DNA of 32,670 bases from Thiobacillus denitrificans (GTDB lineage: Bacteria; Pseudomonadota; Gammaproteobacteria; Burkholderiales; Thiobacillaceae), in the NCBI GenBank assembly GCA_020725005.1, contig DYFW01000020.1, forward strand, positions 1 to 32,670. The letters run 5' to 3'. The notes below the pieces were generated by a model. It was not told the origin of the DNA. It ran no database searches and saw only the letters and a program-made list of their open reading frames with translations. The translations under genes and the position numbers were made by a program. Below are positions 1 through 6,983 of this stretch, in pieces (within the stretch, counting starts at the first letter, position 1; the number at the start of each line of letters is the position of its first letter).

Positions 1-203
1 AGTCCTTCGTGGACGAGCAGGTCGCCAGCCGCGGCTACGGCACCAGCAGCGAGTACGTACGCGAGCTGATCCGCAAGGATCAGGATCGGCAGCAGCTGCG
101 CGCCCTGCTCCTCGAAGGGGGAGGTTCCGCTCCCGGAGCCCCCGCCGACACTGCCTACTTCGACGCCTTGCGTGAGCGCGTTCGCCGGCGGGCCGGCGGT
201 TGA
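1..203 (+). CDS. parD: ParD-like antitoxin, 5' end missing
   Basis: This is the C-terminal part of a ParD/CC2985-type antitoxin; the frame is open to the left edge, so the N-terminal DNA-binding ribbon lies outside the window. The visible protein has the family hallmark around 'GYGTSSEYVRELIRKDQ', the helix that follows the ribbon-helix-helix fold, then a proline/alanine-rich tail ending RRRAGG that would wrap the toxin. ParD antitoxins neutralise ParE and usually repress their own operon. The stop codon overlaps the start of the downstream parE gene by four bases, which is standard for translational coupling of the pair. The GTG at position 9 is probably not the true start, because family members have roughly 15-20 residues before this point. 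Confidence 0.9.
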   Translation, partial: SFVDEQVASRGYGTSSEYVRELIRKDQDRQQLRALLLEGGGSAPGAPADTAYFDALRERVRRRAGG

Positions 204-523
204 AGACTAGGCCGGTCATCCCGCGCGAAGCGGCCCATCGGGACGTGGACGAGGCCGTCGAGCATTACCTGGCCGAAGGTTCGGAGCAGGCCGCGTTCGG
301 CTTCATCGATGCCTTGGAGCAGACCTACGGCCACATTGGCCGCCATCCGGCGACCGGTTCGCCGCGCTACGCCCACGAACTTGACCTCCCAGGACTTCGC
401 GTCTGGCCGCTGAAGCGCTATCCCTATCTGGTCTTCTACGTAGAGCGCGAGGATCACATCGACGTTTGGCGCGTTCTGCATGGCCAGCGAGACGTCCCGG
501 CCTGGATGCACGTCGAGTCCTGA
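200..523 (+). CDS. parE: ParE/RelE-family toxin
   Basis: A 107-residue protein of typical ParE length. It has the family pattern: an N-terminal helix pair (residues about 9-45, 'EAAHRDVDEAVEHYLAEG' then 'AAFGFIDALEQTY'), the central 'HPATGSPRYAHEL' turn, and the C-terminal strands 'YPYLVFYVEREDHIDVWRV' followed by 'LHGQRDVPAWM'. ParE toxins generally poison DNA gyrase, while other members of the superfamily cleave mRNA; the sequence alone does not settle the target. The start is a TTG that overlaps the parD stop, which suits a coupled two-gene operon. Conserved C-terminal residues are present and the frame is intact, so the pair looks functional. The product should be inactive while bound to ParD. 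Confidence 0.9.
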   Translation: MKTRPVIPREAAHRDVDEAVEHYLAEGSEQAAFGFIDALEQTYGHIGRHPATGSPRYAHELDLPGLRVWPLKRYPYLVFYVEREDHIDVWRVLHGQRDVPAWMHVES

Positions 524-531
524 CGGTGAGC

Positions 532-756
532 ATGATTGAGTCACTCCCCAACTTCACCCGGCCAGCCCGCCAGCGCTGGGAGTCCATCCCCGCCGATATC
601 CGCCAGCGCCTGCTGACCAATGTGTGGTGCGGGCACTGCCGCCACGGAGTGACGATCACCGACTTCAGCGGGATCATGAAGAGGGGCGATCTGCTGTTGG
701 TGGGCAAATGTGCTAAGTGCCATGGCGAGGTGGCACGGGTGATCGAGGGTTCGTAG
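532..756 (+). CDS. Small zinc-ribbon protein of unknown function
   Basis: A 74-residue protein with two CxxC pairs, WCGHC at about residues 34-38 and CAKC at about 61-64, spaced as in a zinc ribbon; the segment between them is predicted to be short strands ('GVTITDFSGIMKRGDLLLVG'). I do not recognise a named family. The ATG at 532 was chosen over the longer open frame because it lies just after parE (8 bases past its stop) and keeps the compact ribbon. It may be the third gene of the ParDE transcript. Its last 44 bases overlap the 3' end of the convergent HTH gene on the other strand. A nucleic-acid or protein-binding role would be typical for a ribbon this small, but this is inference. Confidence 0.6.
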   Translation: MIESLPNFTRPARQRWESIPADIRQRLLTNVWCGHCRHGVTITDFSGIMKRGDLLLVGKCAKCHGEVARVIEGS

Positions 757-1087
757 CTTCTGGCACGGAGCGCGTGCTGCCAAGGAACTCACGCATCCGT
801 CCGAGAACGGCCTCTTGCTCGGGCGTGAGCTTCGCTTCAACGGGAGGAGCAATGGGGTCGGAGTCTTGGGCGACCGGCGGGCGGGCGACGTGGCGCTTGA
901 GGGCAACGTGGCGCTTGACCAAGTGGTTCACCTCGAAGGCGGCCGCAGCGCCGAGCGGGTAGCGGACGCACCTCCCGAACTTGACGTAGTCCGGCCCGCG
1001 CCCGTCACCTCGCCAGCGCTGAAGCGTCCTTGGGCTGATGCCCCAGTAGGCGGCGAGTTCGATCTCGGTCATGTAGCCTTTGTCCAT
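713..1087 (-). CDS. Excisionase/MerR-like helix-turn-helix protein
   Basis: A 124-residue protein starting at ATG 1087 (MDKGYMTEIELAAYWG). Residues about 6-55 form a winged helix-turn-helix of the HTH_17/excisionase type: 'TEIELAAYWGISPRTLQRWR' is the HTH, and 'GPDYVKFGRCVRYPLGA' is the wing with the usual 'KFG..VRY' pattern. The C-terminal half (from about residue 70) is charged and proline-rich with a short helix, and has no family I can name. Such proteins act as excisionases, AlpA-like activators or plasmid/element regulators. Its place in an accessory block with ParDE and a Fic protein suits a mobile-element origin. A longer in-frame start at 1210 exists but adds 41 residues that do not look conserved. 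The gene is convergent with, and overlaps, the zinc-ribbon gene. Confidence 0.75.
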   Translation of the reverse strand: MDKGYMTEIELAAYWGISPRTLQRWRGDGRGPDYVKFGRCVRYPLGAAAAFEVNHLVKRHVALKRHVARPPVAQDSDPIAPPVEAKLTPEQEAVLGRMREFLGSTRSVPEATNPRSPVPPRHGT

Positions 1088-1243
1088 GATTGGCGTCCTC
1101 CACGTGGTTTGTCGTCCCGTATGAAGGCGCTGTTTCCGGGGCAAGGCAACCGTAATACGGTGGAGACAAAGCCACTGCGAATCCGTCGATGCTGCCTCGA
1201 CAGCGAACATCCTGGCCGACAGGGGGCTGATGGCATTCCGCTA

Positions 1244-1301
1244 TTGGCACGATTCACCAATTCGCGCCAATAGAATGGCGCAATTTGTGCTATCGTGCCA
1301 A
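1244..1301 (+). promoter_or_regulatory. Paired inverted repeats upstream of the Fic gene (putative operator)
   Basis: Two modules, each exactly 27 bp from outer base to outer base, lie at 1244-1270 and 1275-1301. Each starts with a TTGGCRC-type half-site (TTGGCAC, ATGGCGC) and ends with its inverse (GCGCCAA, GTGCCAA). The outermost arms TTGGCACGAT and ATCGTGCCAA are perfect 10-base inverses. The modules are offset by 31 bp, about three helical turns, which would place them on the same face of the DNA. They end 14 bp before the Fic start codon, so a bound protein would overlap the transcription or translation start. The likely ligand is the HTH domain of the adjacent Fic protein (autoregulation); the divergent HTH gene product is the alternative. 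Confidence 0.6.
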
Positions 1302-1315
1302 ACGAAGGGCTCAGC

Positions 1316-2713
1316 ATGCCAAGACGACTCCCTCCTGATCTGAACGAGCAATTGCTGGCTGCCTTGGGGGCCCGGCCGGATGGGCTCGGCATCGAAGCAC
1401 TGGCGGCGCGCTTCGCTGACGTGGCCAGCAAGCGGACGATCCAGCGCCGGCTCGCCGACCTGATCAAGGAAGGGCGCGTCATCTCCGAAGGAGAAGCCCG
1501 GGCGCTGCGCTATCGCCTGGCGCCGGTGACCGGCCGGGCCGAAGTGACCCTGCAGCCCATCCAACTGGAGGCGGAGGGCGAAGTCTATGTTCCGCTGTCT
1601 CCGACCGGCACGGAGATCCGGGCGCTGGTTCGCAAGCCGATCACCGAACGCATACCGGTGGGTTACAGGCGGGAATTCCTCGACCGCTATCGACCGAACG
1701 AATCCGCCTACCTTCCCCCGGAAACCCGTGCGCATCTTCACCGCCTGGGCCGCACGCCGGAAGCGGAACGGCCCGCCGGCACCTATGTGCGCCATATCTT
1801 CCGGCGCCTGCTCATCGACCTCTCCTGGGCGTCGTCCCGGCTGGAAGGGAACACCTACTCCCTGCTCGAAACCGAAAAGCTGCTGGTGCTGGGGCAGGCG
1901 GCCGAAGGCAAGGATGCGACGGAAACGCAGATGATCCTGAACCACAAGGCGGCGATCGAGTTTCTGGTCGAGTCGGCTGGGGAAATCGATCTGACGCCGA
2001 TGACCATCCGCAATCTGCACGCACTACTGTCCGACAACCTGCTGCCCGATCCCGCCGCCTGCGGACGCTTGCGCACCGATCCGGTGGGGATCGGCGGTTC
2101 GGTCTATAACCCGCTCGAGGTCGGAGCGCTGATCGAAGAGTGCTTCGAACAAGTGCTCGCGACCGCACGGGCGATCTCGGACCCGTTCGAGCAGGCCTTC
2201 TTCCTGATGGTGCAGCTGCCCTATCTGCAGCCCTTCGATGACGTGAACAAGCGCGTCTCGCGGCTGTCGGCAAACATCCCGCTCATCCGGCACAACCTCT
2301 CGCCCTTGTCATTCGTGGACGTGCCCGAGAAGGCCTACATCGATGGTCTGCTCGGCGTCTATGAACTCAACCGCATCGAATTGTTGCGCGACGTCTTCGT
2401 GTGGGCCTATGAGCGTTCCTGCCAGAGGTATGTCGCCGTGCGGCAGTCGCTTGGCGAGCCCGATCCGTTTCGCCTGCGTTACCGGGAGCCGCTCATGCAG
2501 GTGGTGCGGACCATCGTGCAGAACCGCCTCGAACCGGACGTCGCCGTAGTCAAGGACGTGTCGGTCAAGGCGGGCATCCCCGACGAACACCTTGATCACT
2601 TCGTGCGCCTCGCCGTGATCGAGCTCCAGTCGTTGCACGAAGGCAACTTCGCTCGCTATCGGCTGCGGCCGTCGGAGTTCGCAGCCTGGGCGGCTGCACG
2701 ACGACGTGCGTGA
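1316..2713 (+). CDS. HTH-Fic family protein with degenerate Fic motif
   Basis: A 465-residue protein starting at ATG 1316, preceded by GAAGGG; a GTG at 1295 is an alternative start. Residues about 5-65 look like a winged helix DNA-binding domain ('IEALAARFADVASKRTIQRR' followed by a wing). The Fic core follows. The inhibitory-helix motif S-x-x-x-E-G/N is present as SSRLEGN (residues 173-179). The catalytic loop, canonically HPFxxGNGR, is here QPFDDVNKR (residues 305-313): Asn and Arg are kept, but the catalytic His is Gln and both glycines are changed. Fic enzymes usually AMPylate protein hydroxyls; without the His, AMP transfer is unlikely in the classical way. I recall related proteins with a similar 'YLQPF.DVNKR' loop, so this is probably a subfamily trait rather than decay. 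A role as a nucleotide-sensing transcriptional regulator is plausible. Confidence 0.85.
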   Translation: MPRRLPPDLNEQLLAALGARPDGLGIEALAARFADVASKRTIQRRLADLIKEGRVISEGEARALRYRLAPVTGRAEVTLQPIQLEAEGEVYVPLSPTGTEIRALVRKPITERIPVGYRREFLDRYRPNESAYLPPETRAHLHRLGRTPEAERPAGTYVRHIFRRLLIDLSWASSRLEGNTYSLLETEKLLVLGQAAEGKDATETQMILNHKAAIEFLVESAGEIDLTPMTIRNLHALLSDNLLPDPAACGRLRTDPVGIGGSVYNPLEVGALIEECFEQVLATARAISDPFEQAFFLMVQLPYLQPFDDVNKRVSRLSANIPLIRHNLSPLSFVDVPEKAYIDGLLGVYELNRIELLRDVFVWAYERSCQRYVAVRQSLGEPDPFRLRYREPLMQVVRTIVQNRLEPDVAVVKDVSVKAGIPDEHLDHFVRLAVIELQSLHEGNFARYRLRPSEFAAWAAARRRA

Positions 2714-2897
2714 TTGAGGCGACCTGCGTCGTCGCGTTACCCTCGTAACGACTTGCGCTCCACCCCGCTCTTTGCCGATGACATGCTCGGCAATGGAAAA
2801 CGGCCTTGTTGCCAACCGGTTACGCTCGTTTGCACCGATCTCCTTCCACCGCCGAAAGGGCCTTCGTGGAGTCGCCGCGGCACCACCAAAGACACCC

Positions 2898-2925
2898 AAG
2901 CCCGGACCTGCTCCGGGCTTTTTTT
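2898..2925 (+). terminator. Rho-independent terminator after the Fic gene
   Basis: A GC-rich stem AAGCCCGGA / TCCGGGCTT with loop CCTGC is followed by an uninterrupted T tract. It lies 184 bp past the Fic stop. The sequence just upstream ends in GGCACCACCA, which recalls a tRNA 3' end, but no tRNA can be folded there. The stem is nearly identical to the tRNA-Phe terminator that faces it from the other strand. Confidence 0.85.
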
Positions 2926-2927
2926 CT

Positions 2928-3110
2928 GTGCGCCCGGCACGGGCGCACTCTTGTGGGTGCAAGTCCCACCGTAAGTTGATCACGGCGAACGAAGGCGAAG
3001 CGCAACTGCGTGAGGGCGACCAAGTGTTGGGAGGGAGCATGGCGTGTACGGCTGCAGGGGGAGCCGCTGCCGGCTGAAGCCCGAATCCCCCGGACGATGA
3101 TCCGGAGCAG
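2928..3110 (+). mobile_element. 5' fragment of a group II intron (class C-like), no ORF
   Basis: Directly after the terminator T tract the sequence begins GTGCGCCCGG, matching the GUGYG 5' end of group II introns. It continues with 'GTGGGTGCAAGTCCCACC' and then 'GAAGGCGAAGCGCAACTGCG' and 'AGTGTTGGGAGGGAGC', which resemble bacterial intron domain I. Class C introns are known to insert immediately downstream of intrinsic terminators, exactly the position seen here. I find no reverse transcriptase ORF and no recognisable domain V, so this is a remnant. The 3' limit is uncertain: intron-like sequence fades after about 3070-3110, and 3110-3273 contains nothing I can assign. Confidence 0.6.
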
Positions 3111-3273
3111 GAGTCACGCCTCGCGCAGCCGCGTGACCCGGTGCTTGGTCACGGCGGCGGCAAGCCACCCACACCCGACCGCCGCCAAACCCGCATCGAC
3201 ACTGGAAATGATCTCGTGCACGTTCGCGAGGCCAACCCTCGAAGCCCGCCGGTTCTGGCGTTGCTGGCGGGCG

Positions 3274-3303
3274 TAAAAAAGCCCGGAACGGGTCCGGGCT
3301 TTT
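3274..3303 (-). terminator. tRNA-Phe terminator
   Basis: Read on the minus strand, the stem AAAAGCCCGGACC / TTCCGGGCTTTTTT starts a few bases after the tRNA-Phe CCA end and finishes with a T tract. It is a strong intrinsic terminator. The stem core is the same as that at 2898-2925, in inverted orientation. Confidence 0.85.
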
Positions 3304-3308
3304 GAATT

Positions 3309-3384
3309 TGGTGGCCAGTCGCGGAATCGAACCACGGACACGCGGATTTTCAATCCGCTGCTCTACCAACTGAGCTAACTGGCC
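3309..3384 (-). tRNA. tRNA-Phe (anticodon GAA)
   Basis: A complete 76-nt tRNA with encoded CCA. The acceptor GGCCAGT pairs with ACTGGCC, the D-arm contains AGCTCAGTTGGTAGAGC, the anticodon arm is GCGGA-TTGAAAA-TCCGC with GAA in the loop, and the T-arm contains GGTTCGATTCC. Its terminator follows at once. tRNA genes are common integration sites and the accessory block at 1-3300 lies directly downstream of its 3' end, but I see no duplicated tRNA 3' end within the window that would prove an attachment site. Confidence 0.97.
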
Positions 3385-3448
3385 AAAAGAGGCGGCAATT
3401 TAACCGCTTTGGCCCATTCGCGTCAAGCCGCGCGGGCGCCGCAACGGT

Positions 3449-3748
3449 TCAGCAGGCGAGTCCTTTGAGCACGCACAGGTGGCGTTTGGCGATCGCCAGC
3501 GCGATCCACAGCCAGAACAGCAGGAAAAAGGTGAGCAGGGGCACGTGGGCGTCGAGGATGGCGCGTGGCGTCATGAAACGCACGGCACGCACCGCAGGAC
3601 GGGCGATGGTGCGCAGCAGGCGGTAGAACAGGTTCTGTTCGCGGGTTTTCCCGGCCAGCAGCGCCACGGCGCCCTGACCGAGCAGCGCGAAGCCGGCGAC
3701 TTCGACCAGCGTGCGCGCAATCGAGACCAGCAGGATGTCGAATGGCAT
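3449..3748 (-). CDS. Small inner-membrane protein, unknown function
   Basis: A 99-residue protein with two hydrophobic segments, about residues 4-30 ('ILLVSIARTLVEVAGFALLG' region) and about 68-88 ('VPLLTFFLLFWLWIALAIA'). They are separated by a basic linker containing 'FYRLLRTIARPAVRAVRFM' that probably lies in the cytoplasm. Length, codon use and the clean ATG support a real gene. I do not recognise a named family. It stands alone on the minus strand, divergent from the TPR gene at 3842 and upstream of tRNA-Phe. Confidence 0.7.
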   Translation of the reverse strand: MPFDILLVSIARTLVEVAGFALLGQGAVALLAGKTREQNLFYRLLRTIARPAVRAVRFMTPRAILDAHVPLLTFFLLFWLWIALAIAKRHLCVLKGLAC

Positions 3749-3841
3749 GTTTGGCTTCCGGAGGGATCCCCATTCTAGCGCAGCTTGCCGGGTCGCCGTC
3801 GCGCCGGGACAATGCGGTCTGCATTTTCATGGCTTGTGACG

Positions 3842-4423
3842 ATGATGAATTTCGACCGGGTACGCCACGGCCTGCGCGGCATGTTCCTCAACTTCCTGGG
3901 CAGGCCGGAGGCCGCCATCCGCGCGTATCGCGACAGTCTTGCCGCCGATCCCGGCCACGTGCCGACGCTGCGCATGCTCGGCTGGCTGGAGACGCGGCTG
4001 GAACGCTGGCGCGCGGCCGAGTCGTGGCTCACGCTCGCGGTCGAACTCGCGCCCGACGATGCCCACACCTGGTTCAATCTGGCCTATGCGCGCGACAAGG
4101 GAGGGCAGGATGAGGCAGCGCTCGCCGCTTTCCAGCGGGCTACCGCGCTCGACCCGAACAACGACCGGGCGTGGTATGGCCTCGGCATGCTGCACGCGCG
4201 CCACGGGCGCCATCGCGAGGCCGCGGCTGCGCTGACCGAGGCAGCCCGTCTGCAACCGATGAACGGCCTGGCCTGGTATGCGCTGGGCATGGCCTGGCAT
4301 CACTGCAACGAGCCGGCCAAGGTGGCCGAGGTGATCGAGCACACGCTGCGGCACGATCCGCCAGCGGCGCACAGGCTGATCCGCGATGCCGCGCGCAGCG
4401 ACTACGCCCATCACCTGGGCTGA
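3842..4423 (+). CDS. Tetratricopeptide repeat protein
   Basis: A 193-residue protein made of about four TPR units, visible as the recurring W-x-x-L-G/A-x pattern: 'GRPEAAIRAYRDSLAADPGH', 'RWRAAESWLTLAVELAPDDA', 'GQDEAALAAFQRATALDPNN' and 'GRHREAAAALTEAARLQPMN'. TPR arrays are protein-protein interaction scaffolds; there is no enzymatic domain. The start is uncertain: ATG 3842 or 3845 gives the product beginning MMNFDRVRHGLRGMFL, while an open frame runs up to 3785. No signal peptide is evident, so a cytoplasmic location is likely. The gene ends in a strong bidirectional terminator shared with the symporter gene. Confidence 0.85.
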   Translation: MMNFDRVRHGLRGMFLNFLGRPEAAIRAYRDSLAADPGHVPTLRMLGWLETRLERWRAAESWLTLAVELAPDDAHTWFNLAYARDKGGQDEAALAAFQRATALDPNNDRAWYGLGMLHARHGRHREAAAALTEAARLQPMNGLAWYALGMAWHHCNEPAKVAEVIEHTLRHDPPAAHRLIRDAARSDYAHHLG

Positions 4424-4434
4424 TTCACGCAGGC

Positions 4435-4465
4435 AAAAAAAGCCGGCCACGCGGGCCGGCTTTTT
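4435..4465. terminator. Bidirectional terminator
   Basis: The stem AGCCGGCC-ACGCG-GGCCGGCT is flanked by seven A and five T, so it can terminate both the TPR gene (+) and the symporter operon (-). Confidence 0.9.
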
Positions 4466-4497
4466 CGCAGGCGCGCCTCGCGGCGCGCACGGCGCGA

Positions 4498-6609
4498 TCA
4501 GGTCGCGCGGGTTTCGATGTCGCCCACGAGACTCGGGTAGCGGACGTGGTCGACCAGTTGCTGGATCTCGGTGCTCGGCGCACGCGTGAGCAGCGAACCG
4601 ACGATCACGCCGAGGAAGCCGACCGGCATCCCGAACACGCCACCGGAAATCGGCTTGATGCCGAACCATTCGTTGGCGGGGCTGCCGCCGAAGAACGGGT
4701 AGGTGATGTACATGTAGTACATGCACACCCCCAGGCCGGCGATCATGCCGATGACCGCGCCGGTGTAGTTGGCGCGCTTCCAGAACACGCCGAGCACCAG
4801 CGCCGGGAAGAACGCCGAGGCGGCAAGCGAGAACGCCGCGCCGACCAGGAACAGGATGTCTCCCGGTTTCAGCGACGCGGTGTAGGCGGCGAACACCGCC
4901 ACCACCAGCAGCAGGCCCTTGGACACGGCCAGACGGCGCACGGTCGTGGCTTTCGGGTCGATCATCTTGTAGTACACGTCGTGCGACAGCGCGTTGGCGA
5001 TGGTCAGCAAGAGGCCGTCGGCGGTCGACAGCGCCGCTGCCAGGCCGCCCGCCGCGACCAGGCCGGAGATCACGTAGGGCAGGCCCGCGATTTCGGGCGT
5101 GGCCAGCACGATGAGGTCGCCGCCGATGGTGATTTCGGCGAGCTGGACGATGCCGTCCAGGTTGACGTCGACGATCTTCATCAGCGTGGCGTCCACCGCC
5201 GCCCAGTTGGCGACCCAGGCAGGCAGGGAGGCGAACGAGGTGCCGACGAGATTGTTGTACACCTCGAACTTGACCAGCACCGCCAGCGCGGGTGCGGTGA
5301 AGTAGAGCAGGAAGATGAAGAACAGCGACCAGAACACCGACTTGCGCGCTTCACGCACCGAAGGCGTGGTGTAGTAGCGCATGAGGATGTGCGGCAGCGA
5401 GGCGGTGCCGACCATCAGGCACAGCACCAGCGCGATGAAGTTGCGGCGCTTCTCGTCGGAGGCTTTCTGGTCCTCGGCCTTGGCCGCGGCGATCTCTTCC
5501 GCGCTGGCGTTGGGGTTCTCCTTCATCAGCTTGGCCAGCGCGCCCTTGCCGGCAAAGGCGGTGGCGTGGGACGACACCGTCCCGGCGGCTTTCTTGAGAC
5601 CCTCGAGGTTTTTCTTCCACTGCGCCTTGAGCGCGTCGATATCGGCGGGGAAATCGGCGGGGTTGCCGGCCTCGGCACGCTGCGCTGCGTAGAATGCCGC
5701 GCCGTTGCCGGCCGCCACGGCCTCGTCGAGGGCGGCGATCTTGGCTTCCAGGGCGTCGGCCTTGGCCTTGAGCGCCGCGCGCGCGGAGGCTTCCGCCGCG
5801 CCCCTGGGGGTCTCGGGGTTGTTGAAATCCTTCTCCAGCTGCGTCACCTTCTGCAGCACCTGGCCGTAGGCCACCTGCGGGATCGGGTTACCGGTCTGCG
5901 ACACCGACAGCCACACCACCGGGATCATGTAGGCGATGATCAGGATGATGTACTGCGCGACCTGGGTCCAGGTCACCGCGCGCATGCCGCCGAGGAAGGA
6001 GCACACGAGAATGCCGGCGAGGCCGACGTACACGCCGATCGCGAACTCGATGCCGGTGAGGCGGGCGGTGATGAGGCCGACGCCGTAGATCTGCGCGACC
6101 ACGTAGACGAACGAGCAGATGATCGCGGCGATCACGCCGATGGTGCGCGGCAGGTTGCCGCCGTAGCGCGTGCCGAGAAAGTCGGGGATGGTGAACTGGC
6201 CGAACTTCCTGAGGTAGGGCGCGAGGAACAGCGCCACCAGCACGTAGCCGCCGGTCCAGCCCATGACGAAGGCCAGCCCGTCGTAGCCCGACAGATACAG
6301 GGTGCCCGCCATGCCGATGAAGGAAGCGGCGCTCATCCAGTCGGCGCCGGTCGCCATGCCGTTGAACACGGCCGGCACGCGGCGTCCCGCGACGTAGTAT
6401 TCCGAGATGTCGGCGGTCTTCGACATGATGCCGATGCCGGCGTAGAGCGCGATGGTCGCGCCGAGGAAAATGAAGCCGATCACCTTGGGGGAAAGGCCCA
6501 TCTGCTCGAGGAACGCGAGCACGATGACGAAGAGGATGAAACCGCCGGTGTAGAAGCTGTAGTACTTCTTCAGCTGCTGGTAGAACTGGCTCTGGGTGAG
6601 TGCGGTCAT
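4498..6609 (-). CDS. Sodium:solute symporter with large soluble insertion
   Basis: A 703-residue membrane protein of the SSS family, closest to the ActP/VC_2705-type cation:organic-acid symporters. Family signatures include 'ISEYYVAGRRVPAVFNGMA', 'GADWMSAASFIGMAGTLYL', 'FTIPDFLGTRYG' and 'SLPHILMRYYTTPSVREARK'. About 13 hydrophobic segments are visible. Residues about 241-389 are a hydrophilic Ala/Lys/Glu-rich insertion with coiled-coil character between two membrane segments, which makes the protein longer than the usual 550-600. ATG 6609 was chosen because GAGGACGA precedes it and it lies directly after the DUF4212 stop; the longer frame adds residues overlapping that gene. It is the last gene of the cluster. 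Substrate (acetate or a similar carboxylate) is inferred from family only. Confidence 0.9.
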   Translation of the reverse strand: MTALTQSQFYQQLKKYYSFYTGGFILFVIVLAFLEQMGLSPKVIGFIFLGATIALYAGIGIMSKTADISEYYVAGRRVPAVFNGMATGADWMSAASFIGMAGTLYLSGYDGLAFVMGWTGGYVLVALFLAPYLRKFGQFTIPDFLGTRYGGNLPRTIGVIAAIICSFVYVVAQIYGVGLITARLTGIEFAIGVYVGLAGILVCSFLGGMRAVTWTQVAQYIILIIAYMIPVVWLSVSQTGNPIPQVAYGQVLQKVTQLEKDFNNPETPRGAAEASARAALKAKADALEAKIAALDEAVAAGNGAAFYAAQRAEAGNPADFPADIDALKAQWKKNLEGLKKAAGTVSSHATAFAGKGALAKLMKENPNASAEEIAAAKAEDQKASDEKRRNFIALVLCLMVGTASLPHILMRYYTTPSVREARKSVFWSLFFIFLLYFTAPALAVLVKFEVYNNLVGTSFASLPAWVANWAAVDATLMKIVDVNLDGIVQLAEITIGGDLIVLATPEIAGLPYVISGLVAAGGLAAALSTADGLLLTIANALSHDVYYKMIDPKATTVRRLAVSKGLLLVVAVFAAYTASLKPGDILFLVGAAFSLAASAFFPALVLGVFWKRANYTGAVIGMIAGLGVCMYYMYITYPFFGGSPANEWFGIKPISGGVFGMPVGFLGVIVGSLLTRAPSTEIQQLVDHVRYPSLVGDIETRAT

Positions 6610-6610
6610 G

Positions 6611-6874
6611 TCATTCGTCCTCTTCGTGTACGCCGTATTCACGGTCGAGCTGGTTCATGCGGTGCGCGTAGTACCAGATGATGATGACGTAGACGATCAG
6701 GGAACCCTGTGCGCCCATGTAGAAGGCGAACGGGAAACCGGCGATTACGATGTCGTTGAGCTGGGGGGCGAAGTAGATGACTACGAACGTTACGACAAAC
6801 CAGATGGCGAGCAGGACTGCGGTGAGCCGCAGGTTCCTTTGCCAGTATTCCCGGTGTTTTTCCGTCAACTGCAT
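6611..6874 (-). CDS. DUF4212 protein, symporter small subunit
   Basis: An 87-residue protein with two membrane helices ('LTAVLLAIWFVVTFVVIYF' and 'GSLIVYVIIIWYYAHRMNQL') and the DUF4212/TIGR03647 pattern: 'REYWQRNLRL' near the N-terminus and 'AFYMGAQGSL' in the middle. This family almost always precedes an SSS symporter of the VC_2705 type and is regarded as its small subunit. The ATG at 6874 is preceded by a near-perfect GGAGG seven bases upstream, so it is preferred over the ATG at 6892. The symporter start is 1 base beyond its stop, so the two are coupled. Confidence 0.93.
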   Translation of the reverse strand: MQLTEKHREYWQRNLRLTAVLLAIWFVVTFVVIYFAPQLNDIVIAGFPFAFYMGAQGSLIVYVIIIWYYAHRMNQLDREYGVHEEDE

Positions 6875-6983
6875 GGCTGTCCTCCTTGACAAGGGTTGTG
6901 GTGCACGCGTTTGTCTTGTTTGATGCGCGTGTGCGCGGGAGTGTAGAGGCTGGCGTGCGCTGCGACAAACAGATTAGCAAGGC

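Noticed and set aside
2862-2890. Possible tRNA 3' end before the terminator (GGCACCACCA)
   Set aside because: No pairing T-arm or acceptor partner can be found upstream, so no tRNA folds; at best a degenerate remnant.
3114-3353. 79-codon minus-strand frame over tRNA-Phe
   Set aside because: Runs through the tRNA gene and its terminator; a typical spurious translation of a tRNA locus.
4171-6681. 836-codon plus-strand open frame
   Set aside because: It is antisense to the symporter and DUF4212 genes, is low in complexity (Arg/His/Gly/Asp-rich) and matches no family; GC-rich DNA gives such shadows.
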